Of a DNA stretch of 64,000 nucleotides, positions 11,964 through 23,009 are shown piece after piece. A model generated the notes under the pieces. The model ran no database searches, was not told the origin of the DNA, and saw nothing but the letters and a program-made list of their open reading frames with translations. The number at the start of each line of letters is the position of its first letter. The stretch's first letter is position 1. A program made the translations under genes and the position numbers. The stretch is taken from contig NC_079516.1 of assembly GCF_000801105.2 (NCBI RefSeq), positions 13,392,001 through 13,456,000 on the forward strand. Reading direction: 5' to 3'. The DNA is from Raphanus sativus. Taxonomy: Eukaryota; Streptophyta; Magnoliopsida; Brassicales; Brassicaceae.

Positions 11964-12668
11964 GAATTTTTCTTGGGTTCTCACCAACCAATAATATTCT
12001 CTTATTTCATATTTAGTATTTTTTTTTTAAAATGAAACAAAATAATAAAAATTTGCCAAATTATATTAGGTTTTTAAAATAAAAATAAATAGAAAATAGT
12101 AGTAGTAGCCAAAGAAAAACATTTTTTAAAAAATATTGTTAAGGCTGTCAGCAAAACAGTAAACACTAAATTCTAAACATTGAATTCTAAATCTTTTGGT
12201 ATATCATAAACCCAAGAGTTCAAGATTTGTCTAAGGGTTTAGAGTGAAACCAAGAGTTTATGGGTATGATTTAGGGTTTAGTGTTTAGATACCCTAAATC
12301 CTAAACCCAAATCATAACACTAAACACTAAACTTTTAAAATATTAAATCCTAAACAGTAAATTCTAAATCCTAAACAGTAAACTCTAAATCATAAACTCT
12401 AAACGTTTGGATAAATCCTATAAATTTAGTGTTATGGTTTACCAAAAGTTTATAGTTCAGTGTTTAAGATTAAGTCTTTAGGATTTAATGTTTATGATTT
12501 AGGGTTTACGGTTTAGTGTTTTGCTGACAATGTTAACAATATTAAATTTTTTGTAACTACTATTATTTTTTTAAAATAATATAACTTGACAAATTTTTAT
12601 ATAAAAAATATTAAGTATGAAATAAGAGAATACATTGATAAAACCTATAAGTTCACATGACCGCAAGA
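11964..12668. mobile_element. Fold-back Mutator-like MITE with telomere-like arms
   Basis: The left end ('tcttgggttctcaccaacc', then 'attctcttatttcatattta') is mirrored at the right end ('aagtatgaaataagagaat', then 'gttcaca...gcaagaaaaac'). The arms continue inward as 'aaacactaaa' and 'cctaaaccc' words on the left and 'gggtttagtgttt' words on the right, so the whole unit can fold on itself. It belongs to the family at 25200..25853. Outer borders are approximate; the candidate 9-bp flanks agree at seven of nine positions. Confidence 0.7.
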
Positions 12669-12935
12669 AAAACACTTTTAGGTTTATGCTTCGGCGTTGG
12701 AGGGGAAACTACCTATTGGTTACAAACAAAGAAAAAAATCAACAAGTAAAAGTTATCATCCCACAAAAGTTATTATCCCATAATGTCGATGTTTTCACAT
12801 TACAGGTTCACCTGGACCCAACAAAAAAAAACACTTTTAGGTTTACGTTTCGTTGTTGGGGGGAAACTATACTAACCTATTGGGTTACAAACAAAGAAAA
12901 AAATCAACAAGCATTAGTAAAAGTTTTTTTTTAAT
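12640..12935. repeat. Direct duplication of about 157 bp
   Basis: The block 'aaaacacttttaggttta ... gttacaaacaaagaaaaaaa' at about 12669-12755 is repeated at about 12827-12933 with a few substitutions and small insertions. Each copy is preceded by a 'gttcac' motif. It abuts the right end of the fold-back MITE and may have arisen with it. Confidence 0.7.
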
Positions 12936-14520
12936 AATCCGAGAATGTCAGACAGACTGAGACTCAACCGATTAATCTTTTGGAGATTTGTCCATCTGCG
13001 CCAGAAAGATCCGGTTACTCGCAGTGAGAATTAGATATCCAAGTATTACAGAGACTATAATTATTTTACGGAAGAAAGTTGAATCAGAACTTTCTTTTGA
13101 TAATGTGGCAGTTTTATTGGTTAAATTAATATCATTAGAGGAACATCTACTTTTCTTTTTTAGAGGAATATATCCACTTATACTCCGTTTAAATAATAAT
13201 ATTAGTTTCAGCACATGTATGTATGGTTCTTTGTTAATTTGAAATATCTACCAAGTTCAACGTTAGTCCAACGTTAATTAGACAAGCATACGCCCACGAG
13301 TGTTGTGAAGTCTTTTTAGATTTTTAACGTTTTGGCCGAGAAAAAAAACTACTCCTTCGGTTTCATTTTAGTTGTCGTTCTATATTTTAACAGATTAATT
13401 AAAAATTTAAGTTTATATATTTACCAGATAAAAATATTATCTATTTATATAAAGTTGAGTTACCTCCCTCCTGGTGATGCCACGTTGGATTACATGTCAC
13501 AAACTCGAATCATGTAAGTGTGACACGTGTCTCTCTTTAAAAAAAAAGTTCTTCCGACGTTCGCTAATCGATTTGAGTTCTCCTAATCTGTATCAAAATC
13601 CGGCAGCGTTACAGAGTCGATTGGATTCATGCATCTTCATTAAGGCTCGCATTTACACTGATTCCCCTCTCCTTACATGATTTCCGATTCAATTAACATC
13701 ATCATTCAGTGAGCTATAAATATGCGAGTCACCTTCCATGAATTTCACCAGTCCATTCTTCTAAATTATTTCCGGAAAAATCAGAGATAGGAGTAGCACG
13801 GGCTTTTCAGTTATTCGCCGTTTTGAAAACCGGCTCCACTGTCGAAGTGCGTCACCTGAGGGTTTTGGGAGGCTCGAGGCGGCGAGCTTGGATCTCTACA
13901 TGCGACCCCTCAACTGAAATAATTCTGATGAAATCCCTCACCGCTCTCCTGAAGAGGCGAAGAGCAAAGAAGCTGCACACTAGCTTCTTTTTCTTTCAGT
14001 CTAAAGAATGGTGTCTCTTTTGGGCATCTTGACCTGTTTTTAGTTTGGTATTTTTTCTGAGTCATTCTTGAATTAAAGCTTAGAATCCATGTCTTTACTT
14101 CTCTTTTTAGATTTATCGTTTTTATTTAATTTGGTTCTCACCAGCTTCTGTTGTTTCTTTTGAGATTTCCACCAAATATGTTGTAAAGTTCTCTCCTTTT
14201 TGTCAAATTAAATCAATTGTACGTCTTTTAAAGACTCCAACGCAATCAAGGCTTTAAGGACATTCCTTTGGATTCTGTTTTAGGTACTTGTATAGATATT
14301 CATAGTTGGATCTGAGTTTCTGAGTAAACTGAATATTTTCCTGAAAAAGTGATTAAAAACAGTTGATTCATACTTTGTTTAGTTTGGTTCTACTGACTTT
14401 CAGACTAACCACCAGCTTCAGGTTTGAATCAGTTGGATTTGTAATTCTAATATTGGTTACAATCCTTTTTAACCTGTTGGACAACTATCAAGTTTTCAAC
14501 TTGAACCAAAATAAATCTAA

Positions 14521-14990
14521 ATGGCGGAGACTGAGAGCTCTGTCCCTTTTCAGGGCATGACGAATAATGTCATTTGGAGACTCAAATCCTACAAGAATGA
14601 TTGGATCGGTGGCTTCAGAGCTGGATTTAGGTATGTTCCTGTCTCTTCTCTTTTGCTTTTACAGAATCTGTTACTGCTTGAGAGAGATAAGGTTGATCTT
14701 CATTTATGGATTCTAGCACGAACAACATACATATTCTTTGCATCTCCGATTCCTGTAGTTACATCTGGAGAACAGTTAGAGAGAGATACTGATACATGAG
14801 ATTGACACTTTTTCTCCCCCACTTACTATATTTCATGTTACCAAGTGTAACAATAAAACTATCAACTTGTGTTTTCTTTCTTTTGCAGTTGTCCAGATGG
14901 GAAGATCATAACAGTTCAAAATTTAGTGTCGACAGCACTGTGTGGAGGGATACACCTTCATCTTCAATGTCGCCAAGGGCTTACATGATT
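14521..14990 (+). pseudogene. Captured 5' fragment of a BOR-type boron transporter gene
   Basis: Exon 1 (14521..14630) starts MAETESSVPFQGMTNN and continues RLKSYKNDWIGGFRAGFR, ending at a GT donor. This is the N-terminus of the plant BOR (anion-exchanger-like borate exporter) family. Exon 2 (about 14709-14798) encodes ILARTTYIFFAS and GEQLERDTD, the first membrane region of that family, but its acceptor AG is lost and a stop follows. Exon 3 (about 14889-14985) encodes TVQNLVSTALCGG. Only the first few exons are present, with introns retained, so the capture was from genomic DNA. The remaining ten or so membrane segments are missing and no functional transporter can be made. The assignment is from remembered BOR features. 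Confidence 0.8.
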
Positions 14991-15340
14991 TGGTATCAAA
15001 GTTAAGCAGTATCATCATATTTTTTGCTATAACCTCGCTAAAATTATGAGCTCCCAAATAAATAAGTGCCCGTGTAGCTGATCTAACTAAAAAATAGTTT
15101 CCTTAGCTTCGTAATAGATTTCCGTTACAGTAATTATTCTCCTTCTATCCAATTTTGCTGTTTAGATGAACTAGGCTTCAGCAAACATCATAATAGGAAA
15201 ACAATCTGAACAGTTACACTCTACTTACTCTTACTTTTGTTTTTAAAGTATTTATGCTGGACTTGAAAAGTTAAGCCTGATTTCTTTTATGGTTTAACCA
15301 TCCTAAATTAGATGATTTGTGCTGCACTTTAAATTTAATA

Positions 15341-15650
15341 GATCATGTCTGCGTTGGATGGCTTAATGATTCCAAGGAATACATAGATGCTAGGAAAGCC
15401 ATGGACGACGTTGGGATTTGATTCTGAAGATCAGGTGCTTTCCTTTTAGTTGTTTATTTACATGCTTAGACATAAGTAAAACTCTACTTACATTCTAATT
15501 TTGCCGGATGCACTCTTCCGTATAGTGTATACATTCCTTCCTCTAGGGAATATCATGCTTGCAGAGGGTCAAGAATCAGAAGCTTCAGAACCTAAGGACG
15601 AGAAATCATGGTTCCATCTAAGCATCAAGGTTGTTCATGCTAATGCTAAG
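15341..15650 (+). pseudogene. Captured fragment of a myosin motor-domain gene
   Basis: Two exon-like pieces are separated by an intron. The first (15341..15434) encodes LNDSKEYIDARKAMDDVG, then goes out of frame by one base before a GT donor. The second (about 15507-15650) encodes DALFRIVYTFLPLGN and then EGQESEASEPKDEKSWFHL, and ends at a good GTAAGG donor. The pattern 'Y...TR.AMD.VG....Q.AIFR.VA.ILHLGN..F.......S...D..S..HL' is a conserved stretch of the plant myosin VIII/XI head. Only about 80 codons are present, the second acceptor is lost, and the reading frame is damaged. This is a transduplicated scrap within the Helitron and not a working gene. Confidence 0.75.
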
Positions 15651-16573
15651 GTAAGGCTTTGCTTCACTTTATTCACTCATATTTAACCTTAAACTGAAGC
15701 ATATTTAGATACCAGTAGAAAACTTTTTAGTATATGAATTATAACAATGTATTTGGTAGCAAGAATTAATCTTTGAAAGACGTTAAGCAACACTGTGTTA
15801 GGACTCCACGTCTTATCATTGATCTAATTAAGCTAGGAGTTTTAACTCTATCTGATCAGTTCAGTATCCTTTTATTTGTTAGGTATGCTTTTCGTTGATG
15901 CTTTCGATCTATTAGATAGAAGAAATGAACATTTGATTGCATTAAAGCAAAATTTAATCATATATTTTAAAAAGAAGGGGAATACTTTGTTGAGACTTTC
16001 GATATCTTTTTTTTTGTCAGCTCCATCACTAGGTGAGAGACATTGTTTTCAGCAGCTCGATATTGTCTCACCAAGAAGCATTGTTAATATATACATAGCT
16101 GCAGAGAAAAATTAAAACTCAACTTTTTTCGCCCCATAAAAGCCATAGAAATCTTTCACGATCAATGGTTTAACAAGGTTTCCTTATTGTGTTCTCTTTG
16201 GCTTGATTTCTTTTGATTTAACTTATAATACTCCAGATTTTAATTTAGAGAAGTGTTGTGAGTTTTAAAACACTATAAAATCTTTCGACTCTAAATAAAA
16301 TCAGCGACAATATTGAGTATCAAATGAACATCAAAGAAAAATTTACACAAAAAAATATATCTTTGATAAACGCAAATAGATCACATCCCGCCCGTAGGGC
16401 GGGTTTCTCCTAGATAAAAATATTATTATCAATACACCTAACCAGATTTCGCCTAATAAAAAATAGCTTAGAATAAAAAATCAATAAATTTTACATTGAA
16501 ATTATAAAATGACATTTATTTTGAAACAAAATATTTTCTCTAAAACGACATTTAATTCGAAACGGAGAAAGTA

Positions 16574-16845
16574 TAGTTTTTAACGTCAACCACGTTTTAT
16601 ATTCATGAGCTGTAAGTATAAATATCACATGGAGATGAGCTGGAGCACATAGACCAGCCAATCTTTGATTTGATTTGATTTTTTACAACTTTTTCATGAT
16701 TTTATTTCTTTTTAGGTAGCCCAATATTTTTTTAATAGTAGTTATTGATATAAATACGTGACATTATTGTTAAGTTCCAAATCATCTATGTATTACTTTG
16801 AAGCATTGTCTAGAGTTGCATCATATCATTCATTTAGTATCTTGA
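16574..16845. other. Spacer between the two Helitrons, related to MYB34 3' flank
   Basis: The segment at about 16760-16845 ('gacattattgttaagttccaaatcat', then 'catcatatcattcattta') is repeated near 31225-31355 downstream of the third MYB34 copy. It is therefore the outer edge of the MYB34 duplication unit, later interrupted by the second Helitron. Confidence 0.6.
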
Positions 16846-17569
16846 TCTATATATATAAAAGAGAGTTGGTTCTCTCCTGCTGACACGTAAGCGTCCATGT
16901 CAAAAATTCGGTCGCTGAGCGTTCGACACGTGGCTTATTAAATGAAACGCAGTGTGGTGAGCCTTGGTGATCAGTCTGTTACTTCGTATGGGCTTCTCTT
17001 CACATTTTGATTGCTCGGCCTCTCTAGCACATGAAGATCGCAACCCTAATCAGATGCGCTCCTCCGTCTTCTTCGCTCTCTTCGATCGGCGACGAGATGA
17101 TCGACACTCTGTAACAGTGGGCGTTTTGATGTAATCGTCTCAATTCTGATGTGTCTCTAACTCTGCCTTTGCACCTCCGATTTCTCTGTGCTGCATCTCC
17201 TCTTTACGAGCGGCTCGACGTCTCCTCCTCGGCCTCATTATCATATGCGACTCCTGATTTGCTTCTCTTTCTGTCACCAGCAATCGTGGTTATTCTCTGG
17301 GATCTGCTTGAGGTATTTTACCCAGATTTTCATCTTTTTCGTGATTGAGATTTCAATTATATTTTTTTTACTTCTCTCTTGTGTTTTTCGTGTTTGTTCA
17401 GATTATATTTGATTATCAATCTTGTGTTTGAGGATCTGTTTGATTCATATTTTATTTCTCTGATATTCTTATGCATGAGCTTGATGCGTTTCTGATTCCC
17501 GGGAAGTCATCGACGAATACAGATTCAGTGAACGAGAGGATTAAATTGGATTGAGGGGTTTGTGTGATT

Positions 17570-17975
17570 CTAATCAACGCTGTGTTTGAGAAACCAAGGC
17601 CGTGTGATTCTTTTGTTCTGGAAGGCGCTCAAAGTCTCGGCTCTTCTTTAAGAATTCACGTCTTCTCAGAAAATGCTCAAGATGATGATGCAGACACGTG
17701 AAACCAGTCAAAGGTAAGCTACATAATGGCACTTGGGCCTATCTGTTTTTTTCATCATTTGTAAAGCGAATCTAAGCTACAGAGCTTCTGTCTGGATCCA
17801 AAAGTTGTTGGGTCCATGTCGTGAACATATTTCTGTCTCTGAAGAGCATGATCAATATGCTAAAGTTGTTGTGGTTTTCATAACTGACAAACCAGCCAGG
17901 GAATCTATAAGAAAACGTGGGATGCATCTGGTGAGCAGCGATTGGTTGTTTCATTTCAAGGAGCCAAGGAGGTGA
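17570..17975 (+). pseudogene. Captured gene piece, possibly BRCT-domain
   Basis: Exon-like sequence at about 17575-17702 encodes AVFEKPRPCDSFVLEG and an acidic DDDADT end before a 'gtaagc' donor. After an intron, about 17795-17972 encodes CREHISVSEEHDQYAKVV and then VVFITDKPARESIRKRG followed by SSDWLFHF. The late Trp in 'VSSDWLFHF', preceded by a hydrophobic strand and basic helix, resembles the end of a BRCT fold, a phosphoprotein-binding module of DNA repair factors. This is a weak structural impression; the donor gene is not identified. The piece lacks a start and is part of the Helitron cargo. Confidence 0.4.
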
Positions 17976-18116
17976 TGATAATTACAAAGGATTACTTGCA
18001 ACTACGACATTCTTCCCAGTACATTTATTGTATCGTATATGTGCTATGTCTTAACCTGAAAATAATCTATGCTTTTGTATCATTTTCAATTAAAATCATC
18101 ACGACCTGTGACACAG

Positions 18117-18597
18117 ATACTAGATGGAGCAAAGAAAACGAGATTTTAAAAAGTCAGTTAAATGATTCTGCTTCTGAGATGTCTAAGGTGAAAGCTAACG
18201 AAGATGAGATGACTTCAAATGTGTGTCGGATTGGAGAAGAGTTGGAAGAAAGCAGAGAAGAGAAAGCTCAGATAAAGGAGAAGCTTGAGTTCATGGGAAA
18301 AGCAAAAGAAGCTTTAGAAGCTGAGATGAAGACGCTCGGAGTTCAAACCGAGCAGTGGAGGAAGGCGGCTGATGCTGCAGCTGCGGTTCTTTCTAGAGAG
18401 TGTGAGATAAACGGTAGGGATGGATCCAGGTCACCAGACAAGTGTTTGTAGGTGGTGGGTTGTTTGGCCAGAGTGAGGTGGTTGGGTTCATGGATGATGA
18501 TGATACTGAAGATGAATTAGGAAGTGGGAATAGGAAGAGGAAGAGTTCATGGATGAAGATGTTTGGTGACTTGTGGAAAAAGAAAGGGCACAAGTAA
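18117..18597 (+). pseudogene. Captured C-terminal exon of an ICR/RIP-type ROP-interactor gene
   Basis: From an AG acceptor at 18115..18116 the frame encodes a long coiled coil (ENEILKSQLNDSASEMSK, then EELEESREEKAQIKEKLE) and the strongly conserved segment VQTEQWRKAADAAAAVLS, typical of INTERACTOR OF CONSTITUTIVE ACTIVE ROPs (ICR/RIP) proteins. These are coiled-coil scaffolds that link ROP GTPases to membrane traffic and microtubules. After a one-base frameshift near 18420-18440 the sequence continues with an acidic patch (FMDDDDTEDELGSG) and the basic family end SSWMKMFGDLWKKKGHK, then TAA. Only the last coding exon is present. It is a Helitron-borne fragment, not expressed as an intact protein unless through the Helitron's own transcript. 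Confidence 0.8.
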
Positions 18598-19239
18598 GAT
18601 GTAATACTGTGTTTTTTTTACCATGTGAGAGTTAAAAATATAATGAAATAAAATCCTGCGCAGAAATTATAATATTCTCTAAAAGAGTTACAGCAAAATC
18701 TTTTTTTTTTGAAAATAATATTGACAGTGTATATTATTGCTAAGCAAAAACTATTTAAACATTTGTTAACATTTAGAAATGTATATTTTACCCTCAGTTG
18801 TCCATCACTATGTTTTTTTTATCAAATCACTATGTTATTTTATAGAAAATGTATAAATAATTAGCTGTGTTTTGATGAAAAGATAAATAATTAGATATAT
18901 AGCCACACACCACGTATACACACAGAGTTAAAAAAAACAGAGAAATGTTTTGGTTTACGTTTTAACTAATTCACTAACTAAACCAATTGGTTAAGCGAAC
19001 AAGATGATTACAGTTTTATAAAAAAAACAGAAAATGCTTCTGTTCAAATTTTTTTCTCTTTGAGAGAGTTCAGTTCTAAATTTAACTAATTTATTCACTA
19101 AATCATTTAGGTAAGCAAATAGGATTAAGTAAATTTTGTAGGTGTTATATAATCATAATTTTTGAAAAGTTAACTATTTTTAAAAAATACTATTAGAGTA
19201 TTAATTCGCCCGTCCGTCCGTAGGGCGGGTTTACCCTAG

Positions 19240-20332
19240 TTTATTTATATTCGATAGCTCTCATGTACATGCTACTGGAATGAATGAGTTAGGGCTGTTC
19301 AATATGGTAAAATCAAACTGTACCTAACCGAACCGAACCAAAATAGACAAAATAGTCAGGTTTTTTAGTATATACCATATAAACCGAATGGATATGATTT
19401 TACAAAAATCGTAGGATTTAGATACCGTTTAGTTTATAACCGATTTAACCGAATAAACCAAACAAAAGAACAAAAGTAGAAACATGTAAATATGTATAAT
19501 ATTTTATAATGACACATAAATATCTATTTGTTATAAAAGTTAACTTTTTGTTAATAACTATTACCAAAAAATTTACAATAATAAAGAAGCCCTAATTTGT
19601 AAAATACTGGAACTATAAATAAATATCAATTTCATCAGAAACGATGTTTCTTATTGTAAATAATAATTAAATGAGCCTAGAATAATTTTTAATGATTAAT
19701 TAAATAGATCATGTACATAGTAGAATGTGGTTTTGTTTTAAAATTTTTTGCATACCCAAAATAAAATAAATATATTTTTCGGTCTGTTTCATATGATTTA
19801 TATTTGGAAACAATGTTTTTTTTTGAAAGGGAAGAAGATGAATAAACATATTAAAAAATGTACAAGAGGATCTCTGAATTTTTTTTAAAATAGATTGTTT
19901 TTTTATAAAATTATTAAATAAATTATCTTGGATAGTTAAAGCATTTTCAATCCTACTCCATTTTGCATTAAATTGTGGACTGAGACTGGAGATGATCTTA
20001 AATTAAATATATAATTATTTAAACAGAACTAGAACTCAACTCATCTCAGATTCTTTTGTACTATTTTCTTAGTTGCATGCCGTCCTGAAAAGCATATCTT
20101 TTTATAGAGTTCAAAAGTTCATGTGTTTTTAGTCTTTAAGAAGATTTTTAATGGTTTACAATTGTTTTTCGTATACTTTAATCAGTTTATAAAATGAAGC
20201 AAATTCGAGTAATCACGAGAAACACATTTATTTTTAGTTTTATTACAACGCCTGGCCAACGTATAATTGGTTTTATTTTTAGTTTTATTACAACACCTAA
20301 ACCAACATGTCATTGGTTGCGTTTTTGGCTCG
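19240..20332. other. 3' flank of MYB34 copy 1 with a partial hAT-like end
   Basis: 'tagggctgttcaatatgg' at about 19290, followed by 'aaccgaaccgaacc', resembles a hAT end, but no partner end or 8-bp duplication was found. Sequence at about 20060-20330 matches the 3' flank of the third MYB34 copy (about 31380-31640), marking shared ancestry. No gene is seen. Confidence 0.5.
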
Positions 20333-21575
20333 TCATTCTTCAGATAAACTCATAAATAAACCAGTCTTGGAATCTAATGAACTCACAAACTTCTCCAAAT
20401 CGTCTTCTTCATTCCAATAATCAAGAAAGTCCATCTCGTCAGTTACGGAATTATCTCCCGCGTCAGCACTGCCGTAACTAAGAATACTCTTTAACTCTCC
20501 CATAAGGGCAACATTATCAATCTCTTCGTTGCTAAACAATACGTCAAGGTCACTGGAGAAAGAACAGCTGTCGGAAGATGTCGAGGTATTATTGAACATA
20601 TTCAATGTGACAGCATTTGATATTGCTGCCGTTTTGTTGAGCAATGTGGTGGTCGGGGAGTGAACCTCACAGGAGTTTCGTGAACCATCGGCGATAATTG
20701 TGGAGTTTCCGATGATGATTCCGGTAAGTAGTTCCCGGTTTAAGTCTCCCGCGTATTTCCTTGCGACCCGGTTAAGAAGCCTTGCAGAACCGGATGAACC
20801 GAGTTTATGGTTTATTGGTTCAAAACCGGTTGGATTGATCGGTTTGTGAGTGATTGGATCAATACCTTTTCGTTTTAAACGCTTCTTGAGGTTTGTGTTC
20901 CAATAATTTTTAATATCGTTGTCCGTTCGTCCCGCCAAACTACTTGCAATTGCGGCCCACCTTTAACAATCAACAACAAGAAAATAGAGAAAATATGAAT
21001 TGAACTCCAGTTATATATTTTATTCCAAAACATTATAATTAGAATTTTATCTATATCTTTTATATACTTACTTTACAATATGTAGTCACTGTGACATTTA
21101 GAAGAAGAAAAAACACCATTAAATTTCTTAAAGATTGTAGTACTAAATTGCTAACTATCTAATACAGAAGGGAATAAATAAGGAAAATATCCTTACTTGT
21201 TACCCATAAGAGCATGAAGCTTGATAATAGTGTCGTCTTCTTCAGGAGTAAACTCTCCTCTCTTGATGTCGGGTCTTAGATAATTAGCCCATCTCAGTCT
21301 ACAACTCTTCCCGCATCTCTTCAATCCTATATGCATATTATATACACATTGTTAATAAATAAATACATATATGTGTGAGAAAAAGAGCTGTTAATTAATT
21401 ATATTAAATTCCTAATAATGATTAAACGATAAAAAGAGTTACCAGCTTTCTCTGGGAGAGTACGCCATCCACCTTCACCATGTAGTTGAACATAAGCAAT
21501 AAGCTTTTGATCTTCTTCAGGAGTCCAAGCTCCTTTCTTTATTCCTTCTTCTTTGCAACATGGTGTTCTCACCAT
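20333..21575 (-). CDS. MYB34: R2R3-MYB transcription factor MYB34 (ATR1), copy 1, intact
   Basis: Three minus-strand exons: 21443..21575 (133 nt), 21197..21326 (130 nt) and 20333..20960 (628 nt), with 116- and 236-bp GT..AG introns. The 133/130 pattern is classic for plant R2R3-MYB genes. The product is 296 aa, close to Arabidopsis MYB34. It begins [18 protein letters not shown]2 is about residues 14-63 (W17, W37) and R3 about 66-115 (W89, W108; [19 protein letters not shown]). LLNRVA at 149-154 is the subgroup 12 motif of indolic glucosinolate regulators. The C-terminus is acidic ([24 protein letters not shown]), as expected for an activator. The family acts in the nucleus with MYC bHLH partners on tryptophan and CYP79B/CYP83B1 genes. 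The frame is open throughout, so this copy looks functional. MYB51 and MYB122 are less similar at the N- and C-termini. Confidence 0.93.
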
Positions 21576-22029
21576 ATCTAGTTCTTCTTCTTGAGTCTTT
21601 TGACTTTATTTATTTATTAATATAAAACCTAATAGAAACTCTAGCTAGAGACCTATGAAAGAAAGAAAGACTCTTTAATTCATTTTTTACTTAAGTGAAA
21701 TTAACCAGAAAAGAGATTTTATCATTAGAAAAGAGCAAGAAAAAAGAACTCATCAATAGAACGTTTGATCAAAACCAAAAGACACCTGAAGATTGTACTC
21801 ACTGAGACACTCTTTTGACGAGGAGTTATCATTATAGATGAGATTTCTTAAATTCGAGCAATGGGTGTTCTTTTACTCTCTTTCTCTCGGACAGGTTATA
21901 AAATAGTATATAGAGATGCTCTTGTTATATAGTAGAAATTACATGAGAGAGAATGAAATTTATTAATTGACAAAAAAAGGAAATAGAATGTTATCTTTAA
22001 AAATAGTTGAGATTGCACGTTTTTATTTT

Positions 22030-22215
22030 CCTTTGTTCATAGCCACAGCATCATCGTAGTGCAATGCCAGGTGTAATGTTATCATTGGATGCTTCAAGCA
22101 TCTGTCAGATTAAATCTCGTGGTCACACGGGATTGCATACGGCTCACACTGTTCTGAGTTCTGACCTGATATTTAGGAAATACAATCATCAAGAAAGTTG
22201 TGCAACTATGCTATT
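22030..22215. other. Block shared upstream of MYB34 copies (copy 1 version)
   Basis: 'aaatctcgtggtcacacggga', 'tgttctgagttctgacc' and 'tttaggaaatacaatcatcaagaa' echo the blocks at about 26000-26180 and 36640-36770 upstream of the other two MYB34 copies. It is the most diverged of the three. It could be conserved promoter sequence or simply duplicated DNA. Confidence 0.5.
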
Positions 22216-22716
22216 GGTATATATCTTTTCTAAAAAAAATATTAATAAAGTGTATTAGTACTAAACCACGAAGATGTTAGTACATAGGGTTTAGTCATAC
22301 CATAAGATTCATAGAATAAGATTTAGGTGTTAGGGTAAATTAGTGGGAGTTAGATTTATAATGGTGTTAGTGTAAATCATAGAATAAGATTTAGGTGGTG
22401 TTACTGATTTGATGATTTTATAATTCTATATGAAATTTTTTGTTATTCAAAAAATTTATATTTTGATGATTTTATAAATATATTAAAGTGAATGCTAATG
22501 AAAAATATATTTTTATCTATTTAACTCATTGAACAAAATTTTGAAAATACTAAATATATCTCTTAGATTCTAATAACAATTTATTTTCATAAACTTTCAC
22601 AAGATACAAAATTCTCTCAAATTCTTTCCAAATTTATTTTTTTTTCAGTTTTAGAAATCAACAAACTCTCTACAAAATTTAACTCCAACTAAAAACCCCT
22701 TCAATTGGATGATTTG

Positions 22717-23005
22717 ATTATTTAAAGGGCAATTCTCTCAAATAGCCCTAAATAAAATGACCAAAATGACTCTTTTTGTTTTAATATTTATTTTTTATTT
22801 TTATAAATTTGAACATATTTCTAAAATCTTACCCCTTAACTCAAAATCCTAATTCTTTGATCTGATTATTTAAAGGGCAATTCTCTCAAATAGCCCTAAA
22901 TAAAATGACCAAAATGACTCTTTTTGCTTTAATGTTTATTTTTTATTTTTATAAATTTGAACATATTTCTAAAATCTCAACCCTTAACTCAAAATCCTAA
23001 TTCTT
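22717..23005. repeat. Tandem duplication, two units of about 144 bp
   Basis: The unit starting 'gattatttaaagggcaattc' and containing 'tcaaatagccctaaataaaa' occurs at about 22717 and again at about 22864, nearly identical over its length. It is non-coding. The words are those of a widespread Brassicaceae MITE, but no terminal repeats were confirmed. Confidence 0.8.
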
Positions 23006-23009
23006 AGAT

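Larger units (their letters stand above)
13440..16413 (+). mobile_element. Gene-capturing non-autonomous Helitron (BOR and myosin fragments)
   Basis: The 5' end 'tctatttatataaag' matches that of the second Helitron at 16846. The 3' end has a 7-bp perfect hairpin (cccgccc 16387..16393, loop gta, gggcggg 16397..16403) followed by CTAG at 16410..16413, the Helitron CTRR terminus. No Rep/helicase is present, so it is non-autonomous. It carries pieces of at least two unrelated genes on the plus strand, a boron transporter and a myosin motor, plus GC-richer unassigned exonic-looking sequence at about 13550-14040. Unlike a standard Helitron, it is flanked by a 13-bp direct repeat of host MITE sequence (13428..13440 and 16414..16426), and the base after CTAG is A and not T. 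Confidence 0.8.
13352..16571. mobile_element. Stowaway-type MITE split by a Helitron
   Basis: The left end 'ctccttcggtttcattttag' follows TA (13350..13351), and the right end 'aattcgaaacggagaaag' precedes TA (16572..16573). This matches the CTCCCTCCGTTTC-type ends of the other Stowaway copies here (47156, 57076). The MITE halves are 13352..13440 and 16414..16571; everything between is the inserted Helitron. Confidence 0.8.
16846..19239 (+). mobile_element. Gene-capturing non-autonomous Helitron (ICR/RIP and BRCT-like fragments)
   Basis: It starts 'tctatatatataaaag' after an A and ends with a hairpin-forming 'cgccc...gggcg' segment (19208..19227), then CTAG at 19236..19239 and a T. The A-to-T insertion with no duplication is the Helitron rule. 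It shares both ends with the 13440 Helitron, so they are one family. The body carries 5'-leader-like, BRCT-like and coiled-coil gene pieces on the plus strand, and no Rep/helicase. It inserted into the 3' flank of the MYB34 copy at 20333. Confidence 0.85.

Noticed and set aside
19290..19830. Complete hAT MITE starting 'tagggctgttcaatatgg'
   Set aside because: Only one end is recognisable, with no inverted partner and no 8-bp duplication.
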